Numbered from the stretch's first letter, positions 36,071 to 46,167 are shown. The stretch is DNA of 64,000 nucleotides from Echinicola strongylocentroti (GCF_003260975.1 NZ_CP030041.1:5583501-5647500), one strand, 5' to 3'. The notes: generated from the letters alone by a model not told the origin. Made by a program: numbers and translations.

Positions 36071-36101
36071 GCCGGGGAAGCAAATACACTTCCTCCGGCG
36101 T
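36071..36101 (-). terminator. Probable terminator after uxuA
   Basis: GCCGGGGAAG pairs with CTTCCTCCGGC (one bulged base) across an eight-base loop, 33 bases beyond the uxuA stop on the minus strand. The T-run is weak. Confidence 0.55.
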
Positions 36102-36133
36102 TAAATGAGTACAGGATAAGACAGTGGATTAAC

Positions 36134-37315
36134 CTATTTTTTCAAACCATTGATCAAACCCATTTCCAGCCCTCTTAGCTCTGCCAATCCTTTGAGTCTT
36201 CCGATTCCTGTATAGCCAGGGTTCGTGGTTTTTTTAAGATCATCGAGCATTTGATGTCCATGATCAGGACGCATAGGGAGTGACTTACCTCTTTTTGCCT
36301 GTACGTTGATGAGCTCTTTGATTACTTCGATGACCGGAACATCTCCTTCCAAGTGATTAGCTTCATGGAAGTTGCCATCGCTATCCCGCTGGGTACTGCG
36401 CAGGTGGATGAAGTGGATGTGATCTCCGTGTTCCCTGATGATCTGGGGGAGGTCATTGTCTGCACGCACCCCAAAGGATCCGGTGCAGAAAGTGATGCCA
36501 TTATACGCACTGGAGTTGTCTGTTAGCAGTCGTTTTACATCTTGGATGGTGCTCATTACCCTGGGCAGACCAAACATCGGAAAAGGAGGGTCATCAGGGT
36601 GGATGGCCATAAAGACGCGGTTTTTTTCTGCGACAGGAATGATCTCATCCAAGAACAACCTTAAGTTGTCCGCAAGTCTATCGGCGTCGATATCCGTATA
36701 GGTGTCCAGTACTTTTTGGAAAGCCTCCAACGAATAACCTTCCTCAGCTCCCGGCAATCCCGCGATGATATTGTTGGTGAGCAATTGCTTGGCATCATCA
36801 GATGCCTGCTTAAAATAAGCTTCGGCCCTTTTGATCACTTCCTCGTTATACGCATCTGCAGCATGTGGTCGCTGGAGAATAAACAGGTCGAAGGCTGCCA
36901 GAGCCTGTAATTCAAAGCGCAAGGCCTTAGCACCATTGGGGAGTTGGTAGGCCAGATCTGTCCGGGTCCAATCCAGCACGGGCATAAAATTATAACAAAC
37001 CGTATGGATGCCCTCAGCAGCGAGGTTTTCGATAGAGGTTTTATAATTGGTGATGTATTCCTGGTACTTGCCGCTTCTGGTCTTGATGTTTTCATGGACG
37101 GGGATACTTTCGACTACCGACCAGCTAAGCCCTGCCGCTTCGATAGTATCCTTCCGTTTTTTGATTTCTTCACGTGACCATACCACGCCATTGGGTAAGT
37201 GGTGAAGGGCGGAGACGATGCCAGTGGCACCGGCCTGCCGGATGTCCGCTAAGGTTACTGGGTCTTGGGGACCATACCAGCGCATGGTCTGTTCCATTTT
37301 TATGATTGGTTCCAT
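36134..37315 (-). CDS. uxuA: Mannonate dehydratase
   Basis: Dehydrates D-mannonate to 2-keto-3-deoxygluconate in the cytoplasm. The start at 37315 gives 393 residues; a TTG 39 bases further upstream would add a non-conserved extension. The family core is clear: [11 protein letters not shown] near the N-terminus, [31 protein letters not shown] and the C-terminal metal/active-site motif [11 protein letters not shown]. It is the third gene of a minus-strand uxaC-SDR-uxuA operon encoding the glucuronate-to-KDG route, and is closed by a hairpin at 36071-36101. Confidence 0.95.
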   Translation of the reverse strand: MEPIIKMEQTMRWYGPQDPVTLADIRQAGATGIVSALHHLPNGVVWSREEIKKRKDTIEAAGLSWSVVESIPVHENIKTRSGKYQEYITNYKTSIENLAAEGIHTVCYNFMPVLDWTRTDLAYQLPNGAKALRFELQALAAFDLFILQRPHAADAYNEEVIKRAEAYFKQASDDAKQLLTNNIIAGLPGAEEGYSLEAFQKVLDTYTDIDADRLADNLRLFLDEIIPVAEKNRVFMAIHPDDPPFPMFGLPRVMSTIQDVKRLLTDNSSAYNGITFCTGSFGVRADNDLPQIIREHGDHIHFIHLRSTQRDSDGNFHEANHLEGDVPVIEVIKELINVQAKRGKSLPMRPDHGHQMLDDLKKTTNPGYTGIGRLKGLAELRGLEMGLINGLKK

Positions 37316-37392
37316 ATGGTGATTTTCTTCAAAACGATCATGCTCTTTGGTCAATAAAAGAGCATTTCCCGATTCTTTTTATCTTACTATTC

Positions 37393-38208
37393 TCACACTC
37401 CGCTGTATGCACTAAAGCCTCCGTCCACAGGAATGATGGTTCCTGTTACAAATTTGGAAGCATTACTACAAAGGAAACTTACCGCGCCAAAAAGGTCTTC
37501 AGGATCGCCAAAACGATCCATTGGTGTATGGCTGATGATCTGATTGCCCCGTGCGGTCAGGCTTCCGTCTTCTTCGGTAAGCAATGCGCGGTTCTGTTCT
37601 GTTAAGAAAAAACCAGGAGCGATGGCATTTACACGATACTGTGTCCCGTATTTCTGGCAAAATTCCACTGATAGCCATTTGGTGAGGTTATCGATGGCGG
37701 CTTTGGCAGATGCATAGCCCATCACTCTGGTCAGTGGCCTAGAGGCAGCCATGGATGAGATGTTGATGATGCTTGCTGCGGGGTTGTTGAGTAGAAGTGG
37801 GGTGAAGACCTGAATTGGTAAAAGCGTTCCCAGATAGTTGAGTTCCATGACTTTTTTGACCTCTTCGATTTCCAGGTCAGTGATCTTTTGGTCTGGGGTG
37901 ACGATGGCTCCGGGCATGTTGCCGCCAGCGGCATTGATTAACACATCAATTTTGCCAAATTCCTTTTCCACTTGTTGCGCTGCAGACTGTAGGGCGTCTT
38001 TGTTGGTGACATCGGCAATTAGGGGGGAAGCCTTGCCGCCGTTTGAGGTGATGGAAGTGACCAGCTCTTTGACCTTATTGGGGTTTCTTCCCAAAATGAT
38101 TACCTGGGACCCTTCACTGGCCAAATGTTGGGTGATTTGGCTTCCCAAAACCCCCGTGGCTCCACTGATGAGAATGATGCTGTCTTTAACAGAAAATAGT
38201 GCAGACAT
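37393..38208 (-). CDS. Short-chain dehydrogenase, probable D-mannonate oxidoreductase (fructuronate reductase)
   Basis: A 271-residue SDR. The start at 38208 (MSALFSVKDS) is chosen because the upstream in-frame 71 codons overlap the uxaC2 coding region. NAD(P)-binding SGATGVLG at residues 15-22, the structural NAAGG at 92-96 and the catalytic Ser152, Tyr165 and Lys169 (YASAK) are present. Position between uronate isomerase and mannonate dehydratase leaves fructuronate reduction to mannonate as the missing step. SDR-type mannonate oxidoreductases are known in several bacteria. The specific function is thus a strong contextual inference. Confidence 0.88.
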   Translation of the reverse strand: MSALFSVKDSIILISGATGVLGSQITQHLASEGSQVIILGRNPNKVKELVTSITSNGGKASPLIADVTNKDALQSAAQQVEKEFGKIDVLINAAGGNMPGAIVTPDQKITDLEIEEVKKVMELNYLGTLLPIQVFTPLLLNNPAASIINISSMAASRPLTRVMGYASAKAAIDNLTKWLSVEFCQKYGTQYRVNAIAPGFFLTEQNRALLTEEDGSLTARGNQIISHTPMDRFGDPEDLFGAVSFLCSNASKFVTGTIIPVDGGFSAYSGV

Positions 38209-38230
38209 GATATGATTTGATTTTTTGTTT

Positions 38231-39658
38231 TTATTGGAAGTTAAAGTAATTTTTGGCATTGTAATAGCAGATGTCCTGAACCATTTTCCCCAGCCATTTT
38301 TCATCTGCTGGCAGTTCTCCATTGGCCACGTCATTGCCGATAAGGTTACAGAGGGTCCTTCTGAAATATTCATGACGAGGAAAAGAGAGGAAGCTCCGCG
38401 AATCGGTAAGCATTCCCACAAAACAGCTGAGCAGCCCCATGTTGGAGAGGGTGTTCATTTGTTTTTCCATGCCATCTTTTTGATCCATGTACCACCATCC
38501 AGAACCAAACTGCACCTTGCCGCGAATAGAGCCGTCATTGAAATTGCCCGTCATCGTGGCCATGACTTCATTGTCGCGGGGGTTGAGGTTATAGAGAATG
38601 GTTTTGCAGAGTTGGTCTGTTTTATCCAGTTCGTTGAGAAACAGGGAAAGGGCTTTTGCTTGGCTGAAGTCCCCAATGCTATCAAAACCTGTATCTGGCC
38701 CTAGCGTATTGAGCATTCGTTCGTTTGTGTTTCGAAGCGCTCCCAAATGAAATTGTTGAGTCCAGCCTTTGGCGTGGTAAAGTCGGCACAGCTCCAATAG
38801 GGTGATGAATTTATAGTAGGCAGTTTCTTCCGTGTCCAACGGTTTGCCTGCGGTGACCTTTTTGAACAACACTTCAATATCAAAAGTACCAATGGGGAAG
38901 TGATATAGCTGTTCCAGTCCGTGGTCTGCCAAGCGGCCTCCGTTTTCATGGAAGAAGGCAACACGGTTTTCCAGTGCTGCTATCAGTTGTTCGTGGCTGT
39001 CGATGGTCATATTACTGGCAGCGGCCAGTTTTTCGAGGTAGGCGTTATAAACGGCCGGTTGCTCCACTGCAAAGGATTTGTCCGGGCGGAAAGTAGGGAA
39101 AAGCCCAATTGGCATGCCCTTATCAGAAGCCATTTTATGATACTCCAAACTGTCAATGGGATCATCGGTTGTGCAGACCGTTTCTACTTCCATGGAAGTC
39201 AGTAAGGATTGGGCGCTATGGGAATCTTTTTGTAACTGGTCTGTGGTCGCTTGATAGATTGCCGTGGCATTATCTGCAGATAACAATTCATCGATATCAA
39301 AATACCTGAGTAACTCCAGATGTGTCCAGTGATACAGCGGGTTTCTCATTGTATAGGGGACGGTATAGGCCCATTTCTCGAATTTTTCTTGGTCAGAAGC
39401 ATTGCCGGTAATGTAATCCTCCTTAATGCCCAAGGTCCTCATGGCCCGCCATTTATAATGGTCACCCGCTAGCCATATTTGCGAAGTATTCTCAAATTTA
39501 CGGTTTTCGGCAAGGTCCTTTGGGGACAGGTGACAATGATAGTCAATGATGGGCATCTTCTTGGCGTAGTCGTGATACAGTACACTGGCCATTTTAGATT
39601 GCAATAAAAAATCCTCTTGGATAAAGGTGGATTTTACTTTGGGTTCAGGAGTATGCAT
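38231..39658 (-). CDS. uxaC: Uronate isomerase, copy 2
   Basis: Isomerises D-glucuronate to D-fructuronate (the family also accepts galacturonate). The 475 residues have the metal-binding HCH at 41-43 and the same conserved blocks as copy 1 at 1268-2713. The two proteins are closely similar through most of their length and diverge mainly in the first 20 residues and mid-region. The operon with the SDR and uxuA suggests this copy feeds the glucuronate branch, while copy 1 with uxaB serves galacturonate. The gene is divergent from lacI2, and the shared upstream region carries an operator-like palindrome. Confidence 0.95.
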   Translation of the reverse strand: MHTPEPKVKSTFIQEDFLLQSKMASVLYHDYAKKMPIIDYHCHLSPKDLAENRKFENTSQIWLAGDHYKWRAMRTLGIKEDYITGNASDQEKFEKWAYTVPYTMRNPLYHWTHLELLRYFDIDELLSADNATAIYQATTDQLQKDSHSAQSLLTSMEVETVCTTDDPIDSLEYHKMASDKGMPIGLFPTFRPDKSFAVEQPAVYNAYLEKLAAASNMTIDSHEQLIAALENRVAFFHENGGRLADHGLEQLYHFPIGTFDIEVLFKKVTAGKPLDTEETAYYKFITLLELCRLYHAKGWTQQFHLGALRNTNERMLNTLGPDTGFDSIGDFSQAKALSLFLNELDKTDQLCKTILYNLNPRDNEVMATMTGNFNDGSIRGKVQFGSGWWYMDQKDGMEKQMNTLSNMGLLSCFVGMLTDSRSFLSFPRHEYFRRTLCNLIGNDVANGELPADEKWLGKMVQDICYYNAKNYFNFQ

Positions 39659-39900
39659 ATATTTTATGTTTCTTGGGCAAAAGACAGTATGATTGTTGTG
39701 GAAATCATTATGCTATAATTAAGCGCTTTCACCCCAATGAAAATAAGTTTTCAAATTGAATTTCTTACGAAAAGAAATACCATGTAACTGCCTTAGTTTA
39801 GATTTTTTGATTCGACTGAGCGGCAAGTCATCACTTTAGGCATTGTGTAGTAATAATAGCCAATGTTTCCTGCTTTTGTAAGGAAAAAGTCCACTTTAAT

Positions 39901-39918
39901 CACGGAATCGTTTTCGTA
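39901..39918. promoter_or_regulatory. Putative operator for the second LacI regulator (uxaC2/lacI2 intergenic region)
   Basis: CACGGAATCGTTTTCGTA matches TACGGAATCGATTTCGTA upstream of susC2 (46168-46185) at 16 of 18 positions, and the match extends through TATA. It is about 240 bp before uxaC2 and 110 bp before lacI2. The rest of the 368-bp gap holds A/T-rich sequence with no other feature seen. Confidence 0.6.
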
Positions 39919-40026
39919 TAAATCAGGTAAGTACAGACCAATGAATGCTTTATTGTTAAGTAAGTAGGAAGAGATTGGCGAAATCCCTTAAATTTGATGT
40001 GCAATAACCTGGAGCAAAGTGTTTTT

Positions 40027-41043
40027 ATGAGTGGAGTAAATATCAAAAAATTGGCAGAAGTGTTAAATCTGGCGCCTTCTACGGTTTCCCGGGCCCTTAA
40101 TGACAGCTATGAAATAAGCGAAAAGACCAAATTAAGGGTGCTGGAAATGGCCAAGCAAATGAATTACCAACCCAATCCATTTGCCCGTAGCTTGAGGGAA
40201 CATAAGAGCAAGACCATAGCCATGATTATACCCGATCTGGTCAATAACTTTTTTGCCCAAGTGATCGAAGGCGTGGAGGAAATTACCCAGCAGTTTGGTT
40301 ACCACTTATTGGTCTACCATACGCATGAAAACCTGGAGAAGGAAAAGGAAATTGTCACCCATTTGCTCAATGGACGAGTGGATGGGATCATGATGTCTGT
40401 TTCCCACCAAACCAAAGAAACGGAGCACCTGCTCAATGTTTATGAAAAAAACATCCCAATCATCTTTTTTGATAGGGTATGTGAGACCATCCCGACCACC
40501 AAGTTTGTGACCAATGGATATGAAAGTGGTTATGAGCTCACCAGTCATATGATAAAAGAAGGCTGTCAGCGAATTGCTTTTTTGTTGCTGTCGAGAGAAA
40601 TTTCCATTAGCCAGCAGCGTCTCAGAGGATATTTGGATGCATTGAAAGACCATGGAGTAGGGGAGGATGACTCCCTCGTTCTGAAGTGTGAAAATTCCGA
40701 TGAGGAAAATCACCGGATTATCAAACAGTTTTTATGTGGAAATGCTAAACCGGATGGTGTTTTGGCGGCTGTTGAAAAATTAGCCATCAGTACGTACTAT
40801 GTGGCTCATGACTTGAAATTGGATATTCCCAATGAGCTCAAAGTGGCTTGTTTTTCGAATATGAAAATCGCCGATCTTTTAAACCCCAGCCTTACCACGG
40901 TGGCACAGCCCACGCATGAGTTTGGCCGCCAGGCTGCCAGTTTATTGATGAATAAACTTACCAAAAAAAATGCGCCTGACTTTGAAGACAAGGTGATTGT
41001 CCTACCTTCTACTTTACATATCAGAAAATCATCTAAAGCTTAA
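40027..41043 (+). CDS. LacI-family transcriptional regulator of the glucuronate locus
   Basis: The start at 40027 (MSGVNIKKLAEV) is preferred because GGAG lies 14 bases upstream, giving 338 residues; TTG/ATG codons at 39994 and 39997 are less likely. The LacI helix-turn-helix NIKKLAEVLNLAPSTVSRALN occupies residues 5-25, followed by the hinge (PNPFARSLRE) and effector domain. It is divergent from uxaC2-SDR-uxuA and upstream of the susC2/susD2 pair. It differs from the first LacI (2754-3797) in its recognition helix, matching the different palindromes near the two loci. The TAA stop codon overlaps the beginning of palindromic repeat copy 4. Confidence 0.93.
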   Translation: MSGVNIKKLAEVLNLAPSTVSRALNDSYEISEKTKLRVLEMAKQMNYQPNPFARSLREHKSKTIAMIIPDLVNNFFAQVIEGVEEITQQFGYHLLVYHTHENLEKEKEIVTHLLNGRVDGIMMSVSHQTKETEHLLNVYEKNIPIIFFDRVCETIPTTKFVTNGYESGYELTSHMIKEGCQRIAFLLLSREISISQQRLRGYLDALKDHGVGEDDSLVLKCENSDEENHRIIKQFLCGNAKPDGVLAAVEKLAISTYYVAHDLKLDIPNELKVACFSNMKIADLLNPSLTTVAQPTHEFGRQAASLLMNKLTKKNAPDFEDKVIVLPSTLHIRKSSKA

Positions 41044-41212
41044 ACCCGAAATATGCATTAGCCTATCTGTTTCGACCTTAAACTGCTTTAAAATCAGCCG
41101 TTTCACATTAGTTTTCGGCATAACCGTAGCGGTGCTACGCTAATGCCTCCAAACTAACTGATTTTCTTGCAATTTCAGCTCTCACTACGATTCCTAACGC
41201 ATAATCCGGGTT
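41043..41212 (+). repeat. Palindromic intergenic repeat, copy 4
   Basis: 170-bp copy beginning on the last base of the lacI2 stop codon (TAAACCCGAAATATGC) and ending at GCATAATCCGGGTT. It therefore forms the 3' untranslated region of lacI2 and would be transcribed as a long imperfect hairpin. Confidence 0.85.
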
Positions 41213-41250
41213 AAACCTCCATTCCAAGACTTGGGATGCAGGTAAATATA

Positions 41251-41283
41251 AAACGCCAACTGAAACTAGTTCAGTTGGCGTTT
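41251..41283. terminator. Bidirectional terminator between lacI2 and susD2
   Basis: AAACGCCAACTGAA pairs perfectly with TTCAGTTGGCGTTT across a five-base loop. It lies between convergent genes and can serve both; the susD2 stop is 26 bases away. Confidence 0.85.
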
Positions 41284-41308
41284 GAGGTATTGGTGGTTTA
41301 TAATGAGG

Positions 41309-42994
41309 TTAGTAGCCTGGGTTTTGAGGGAATGCATCGCTTCCACCCGCTACTCTGTCGATTTGATTTTGGGGAATTGGCCGGAGGATATGGGTGGGCT
41401 TGATATTTGGCGCACCTTTATCATTGTGCATTTGTACTCTTTCCACTAGGACACCCCAACGTACCAGGTCCATCCATCTCTTTTGCTCACCGAGGAGCTC
41501 TCTGGCCCGCTCTTCCATGATGAAGTCAAGGTCGAGATCGGTAGTGGCTATTTCCATTTCACTTTCCATTCCTGGCCAAGCAGCTCTACGCCTAATGACA
41601 TTTAGCGTCTCTGTGGCTTCAGTGATTTTGTCCTGCTGGAATTGTGCTTCAGCCAGCAGCAGGTAGGTGTCCGCGAGCCTGAATGCAATATAATCCCTTA
41701 CACCAGCACCCTGGGTTTTGTCCTGTCTTCCCGGATCCAAGTGCTTATTAAGAGTAGGATACAGCTTGTCGGTGTACATGCTTGGGGTGAGGATTTGATA
41801 GGGTTTGGTAGCCCGCTCAGCCTCTGGTATTTCATATCCAGGAATGTAGATCGCTGTGTCTCCTTCATTATAATTCACCGTGCTCTTACTGAGGTCAAAT
41901 GTGGTGTTGTATTCGCCAGGAGTGTTGGAATAGAATACATCCTTGAATGATTTCTGGTAGCGGGCATCTACGTCCCGGTTTGCAAACACCTCATTGAGGG
42001 TGTATTCAGTAGGACGGTAACGCTTCCATGGTCGGCCATTTTCCACATCTCGCTGCATGCCTGGCTGGACATCATATTCCATGAGAAAATAGAGGTGGGT
42101 ATTATTGCCGCCTCCATTGGTAAGTGGATCACTGGTGTACTGAATGCTAAAGATAACTTCATCGTTGATTTCATTTCCGAAAGCATGGACATCAGCAAAA
42201 TCTGGTAGCAATTGGAAGCCATAATCGTTGATTACCTTTTGAAGCTGGGCTTCAGCATTGGCAAAATCACTTCCTTCTGCAACTTCTGAGTACCCTTTGG
42301 TAAGATATACCCACCCTAGCAAGTGTTCGGCAGCTGGCCGGGTGGCCTTGCCGTATTGCGATGCGCGCATCTCAGGTTCCAAGTCAGGTATAGCGGCCTC
42401 CAAGTCTGCAATGATCGCCGAATACATGTCTGCCACAGAAGAACGGCTTACCTCATTGGTAGGGAGTAATGTTTCGCTCAATTGGAGATCGACTCCTCCA
42501 AAATGTTGGGTCAATATAAAATAGTGATGGGCACGGATAAACTTCGCTTCAGCTACATATTGGGCTCTTAAGTCTTCTTCAATACCTTCTACTGATGGTG
42601 CCCTGTCAATGATGGCGTTACAGGTGTTGATACCGTCGTAAAAAAAATTCCAAACATCCGTGACGTGGCCATTTCGGGAGTCAAACTGCGAAGTGTATTC
42701 ATTCATAAACTTCCAGCTACCATCGGATCCATTCGTATAGGTGTCGGTACCAAAAACGGTTAGGTTATTTCCCCTTTCGGTACCATAAAATGACCTGAAA
42801 GTGCTGTACGCTGAGTTGACCCCATCCCTGAGACCGTTCGGGGTATTCAAGTAATCATCACCGATATTGGCGATGACTTCTTCGTCCAGAAACCCTTCGC
42901 ATGAGGGGAGTACAGTGAGTCCAAGGCCAATAGAGCAGGCTAATAAGACCTGTGAGAATTTATTTTTGAATCTATATCTTTCCATCTGTTTCAT
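41309..42994 (-). CDS. SusD/RagB-type glycan-binding lipoprotein (glucuronate locus)
   Basis: The start at 42994 (MKQMERYRFKN) gives 561 residues; the preceding TTG-initiated extension is unlikely. A lipoprotein signal ends at LPSC (Cys32), followed by SusD sequence (GFLDEEV, NLTVFGTDTYTNG). The C-terminal half has the family's RLADTYLLLAEAQFQ and MEERARELLGE blocks and ends in the AFPQNPGY pattern typical of SusD proteins. The gene lies 18 bases after susC2 on the minus strand and is intact, in contrast to the frameshifted susD of the pectin locus. Confidence 0.95.
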   Translation of the reverse strand: MKQMERYRFKNKFSQVLLACSIGLGLTVLPSCEGFLDEEVIANIGDDYLNTPNGLRDGVNSAYSTFRSFYGTERGNNLTVFGTDTYTNGSDGSWKFMNEYTSQFDSRNGHVTDVWNFFYDGINTCNAIIDRAPSVEGIEEDLRAQYVAEAKFIRAHHYFILTQHFGGVDLQLSETLLPTNEVSRSSVADMYSAIIADLEAAIPDLEPEMRASQYGKATRPAAEHLLGWVYLTKGYSEVAEGSDFANAEAQLQKVINDYGFQLLPDFADVHAFGNEINDEVIFSIQYTSDPLTNGGGNNTHLYFLMEYDVQPGMQRDVENGRPWKRYRPTEYTLNEVFANRDVDARYQKSFKDVFYSNTPGEYNTTFDLSKSTVNYNEGDTAIYIPGYEIPEAERATKPYQILTPSMYTDKLYPTLNKHLDPGRQDKTQGAGVRDYIAFRLADTYLLLAEAQFQQDKITEATETLNVIRRRAAWPGMESEMEIATTDLDLDFIMEERARELLGEQKRWMDLVRWGVLVERVQMHNDKGAPNIKPTHILRPIPQNQIDRVAGGSDAFPQNPGY

Positions 42995-43012
42995 TGTTTT
43001 AAAGTCCGACAA

Positions 43013-46000
43013 TTAAAATTTGGCATTGATACCAAAAGTAAAGGAGGTAACAGCAGGCGATATGTTGGCATTAACCTCACCGTCACCAGCACCTTGTTCT
43101 CCGTCCAAGTACACTTCTGGGTCTATCCCTTTATGTTTGCTTCGGTATTCGGCAAAAATGAAGGGTTGTTGGATACTGCTGTACAACCTTAAATTGGTCA
43201 TGCCAATTTTTTCGGCAATTTTTGTAGGGAAATTATAACCAATATTGATGTTCCTTATTTTTATAAATGTGCCATCAAAGTAGGACATAGAGCTAGCATA
43301 TTTTGGCCGCTCTTGGTTTTGGTTAGGCCTTGGGTATTCATTGGTAGGGTTGTCCGGCGTCCAATAGTCAATTGCCAAGTTGTTATATCGTCCAAATAAG
43401 CTGTTGAACTGGTCATGAAAACGGCTTCGGATCATGGATCCAAAACGCCCGTAGATGAAAAAGGACAAGTCGAAGTTTTTGTAGGAAAACCTATTGGTCA
43501 TCCCCAGTACGAAATCAGGTACGGCAGAGCCAAGGATCTGACGGTCATCAGCATTGATCTGGCCGTCATTGTTGATGTCTTCTACCCTGATCTCACCGAC
43601 ATTGTCTTCGTAGGATTCTGCCAAGTCCGCTTGGTCTGTCTGCCAGATGCCAATTTTCTTGTAATCATAAAATACCGTAAGTGCTTCCCCTACAAAACGT
43701 CCAGCAGATATGTCATTCCCATTTGGAAGTTCCAGTATTTCTTCCCTGTTCCTGTTAAAAATAAAATCAGTAGTCCAAGTAAAATTGGAGTTGTCAATGT
43801 TTACACTGTTTACTGTTAACTCTATACCACGATTTTGGGTTTTACCTACGTTGGTGGTGTATCCGCCAAAGCCAATGGAGTTTGGAAGGGGTTGAGGGGC
43901 CAATAGGTCTTTGGTAGTGGTGACATAATATTCAAAACTACCACTGATTCTTCCAGCAATTAGCGAAAAGTCCAGACCGGCATTGAATGTAGTGGAAGTT
44001 TCCCATCTTAGGTCTGGGTTTCCTATCGTGCCCGGTCCATATCCAAAGGCTGGGCTATTTTCATAGGCATAGGTGCTTCTTCCAAGAAGGGCTTGGGTCT
44101 GATAGGGGTCTATTGCTTGGTTTCCGATGGAGCCATAACTTACCCTTAATTTCATCTGATCGAAGGTCTCGTTGGCTTTGAAAAAGGGCTCATCACTGAT
44201 ATTCCAGCCTAGAGCCACAGATGGGAAATAGGCAAACTTGTTGTTTTCTCCAAACTTGGATGATCCATCTGCCCGAAGGGTACCCGTAATCAGGTACTTC
44301 CCTTTATAATTATAATTTAATCTGCCCATAAAGGAGAGTAGAGCCCATTGTATCAGGTTGGTGCCGGCGCCAGTGATCTGGCTGGCATCTCCTAGTTGGT
44401 CGTATAATTGGCTTTCGGAGGGGATGCCCTGCACATTTAGATAGGTTTCTTCCAAATTGTCTTTTTGGATAGATTGCAGTCCTGTGAATTTAAAAGCATG
44501 ATCTTCAGCAAATGTACGGTCATAGGTGATGATGTTTTCCAGCGTGTAGTTAAACCTGAAATCTTCATCAATACTTCCAGTTGGATCTCCCCCACGTCGG
44601 GCATTGGTTTGGGAGCCTGTAAATCTACCGTTTCGGTCTATGGTAATATCCGGGCCGAAATTCACGCGGTAAGTCAGTCCTTCGGTGATTTTCCATTCGC
44701 CATAGATACTGTTGAAGATCCTGTAACGTTTGGTGAGGTCTACGTTTGCTCCAGGTACGATTTCTGCTAGGGGATTGGTCCTTAATCCATCGGAAGTAGG
44801 TAGGAAGATAAGGTTACCATCTTCGTCATAAGGCTTACCGAGTGGATTTTCTTGCATTGCTCCTCCGATAGGGTTGAAGTCTTCTCCATTTCTTTCGCTG
44901 TAGGATACCAAAGTAGATGTACCAAACCTTATTTTGTCATTGATTTTGTGATCTACGTTGGCACGGAAATTATAGCGGGTAAAATCCTGGTTCTTAACGA
45001 CCCCTTTGTCCTGAAAGAATCCTCCAGAGACGAAGAACTGTGTTTTTTCACTTCCGCCAGATACGGACACTTGGTGACTTTGGATGGTACCTGTACGGGT
45101 AAGGGCGTCGACATAGTCCGAAGTTCTTCCTTCAGCAATTCCCTCAAGTTCTACTGGCTCAAAGAGCGCCGCATCGGCCTCTGCGGTGGCAGGGCCTTCA
45201 GGGTAGTCCCCAGTGGCTCGTCTGGATTCCCTTTTATATTCGGCAAATTCCGGCCCATCAAAAACCTCAATAGTCCCTAGGGAGTTATTGAACCCGAAGT
45301 AGGAGTCTACAGAGACCACTGTTTTTCCGGCGGTACCCCGCTTGGTGGTGACCAATACGACACCATTGGCACCTCTGGAGCCGTAGATGGCAGTAGCAGA
45401 AGCATCCTTGAGGATTTCCATGGAGGTAATGTCGTTAGGGTTAATGTCATTGATCCCTCCTGCGATAGGGATTCCGTCAACCACGTATAAGGGTTCATTA
45501 CTGGCATTGAACGATCTCCTTCCTCGTATCCTTACTTGAGGTGCAGCACCGGGCTTGCTTCCTGGTGAGGATACATCTACTCCGGATGAGCGGCCTTGCA
45601 GGGCTTGGCGGGCATCGGTAATGGGCTGGTCAGTGATTTCTTTAGCGCTTACAGAAGAAATGGCTCCTGTAAGTTGGCTCTTTTTTACAGATCCATAGCC
45701 CACGACTACCACTTCATCTAGATCAGATACATTCGGCTCCAAGGCCACGTCAATGGTGGTCTGATTACCCACTGTCATCTCTGTGGTATTGTACCCGATA
45801 AATGAAAACTGAAGGGTTTGGTCGGGATTTACATTAATGGTGTATTTACCGTCAAGATCAGTTGCTGTACCATTGCTGGTGCCTTTGATCAGGACAGCTG
45901 CCCCGGGTATGGGCATGTTGTTTTCATCTGTTATGGTGCCAGATACTTGGACATTTTGTCCAATTAAGGGCCCAGATAAGAGCAATAGGAATAGTATTAT

Positions 46001-46030
46001 TCCTATGGATAGGTAATTTTTGCTTTGCAT
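43013..46030 (-). CDS. SusC/RagA-type TonB-dependent transporter (glucuronate locus)
   Basis: A 1005-residue outer-membrane transporter. It has a signal peptide ending near LIGQ, a carboxypeptidase-regulatory-like domain (GTITDENNMPIPGAAVLIKG), a TonB-box-like region (VVVGYGSVKKSQLTG) and a plug (VDGIPIAGG, AIYGSRGANGVVLVTTK). The barrel ends TFGINAKF. It pairs with susD2. No glycoside hydrolase or lyase is linked, so the pair may import uronate-containing oligomers or uronates freed elsewhere. The operator-like palindrome at 46168-46185, also found near lacI2, connects it to the glucuronate genes. Confidence 0.95.
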   Translation of the reverse strand: MQSKNYLSIGIILFLLLLSGPLIGQNVQVSGTITDENNMPIPGAAVLIKGTSNGTATDLDGKYTINVNPDQTLQFSFIGYNTTEMTVGNQTTIDVALEPNVSDLDEVVVVGYGSVKKSQLTGAISSVSAKEITDQPITDARQALQGRSSGVDVSSPGSKPGAAPQVRIRGRRSFNASNEPLYVVDGIPIAGGINDINPNDITSMEILKDASATAIYGSRGANGVVLVTTKRGTAGKTVVSVDSYFGFNNSLGTIEVFDGPEFAEYKRESRRATGDYPEGPATAEADAALFEPVELEGIAEGRTSDYVDALTRTGTIQSHQVSVSGGSEKTQFFVSGGFFQDKGVVKNQDFTRYNFRANVDHKINDKIRFGTSTLVSYSERNGEDFNPIGGAMQENPLGKPYDEDGNLIFLPTSDGLRTNPLAEIVPGANVDLTKRYRIFNSIYGEWKITEGLTYRVNFGPDITIDRNGRFTGSQTNARRGGDPTGSIDEDFRFNYTLENIITYDRTFAEDHAFKFTGLQSIQKDNLEETYLNVQGIPSESQLYDQLGDASQITGAGTNLIQWALLSFMGRLNYNYKGKYLITGTLRADGSSKFGENNKFAYFPSVALGWNISDEPFFKANETFDQMKLRVSYGSIGNQAIDPYQTQALLGRSTYAYENSPAFGYGPGTIGNPDLRWETSTTFNAGLDFSLIAGRISGSFEYYVTTTKDLLAPQPLPNSIGFGGYTTNVGKTQNRGIELTVNSVNIDNSNFTWTTDFIFNRNREEILELPNGNDISAGRFVGEALTVFYDYKKIGIWQTDQADLAESYEDNVGEIRVEDINNDGQINADDRQILGSAVPDFVLGMTNRFSYKNFDLSFFIYGRFGSMIRSRFHDQFNSLFGRYNNLAIDYWTPDNPTNEYPRPNQNQERPKYASSMSYFDGTFIKIRNINIGYNFPTKIAEKIGMTNLRLYSSIQQPFIFAEYRSKHKGIDPEVYLDGEQGAGDGEVNANISPAVTSFTFGINAKF

Positions 46031-46167
46031 AGTTATTTGGTTTATTTGTTAATTGGTACAAGGGTTTCTTTCTTTCGAGAAATAGGTTATTTGTAAAATA
46101 TTGTTCTCGAATAAGTTTTAAATTACATACACCATAGTACCTATCAAAGTTGAGTTTGTCTTTTTTT

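Noticed and set aside
38209..38421. 71-codon N-terminal extension of the SDR gene
   Set aside because: It overlaps the end of uxaC2 in another frame and adds non-conserved sequence; SDR homology begins right after 38208.
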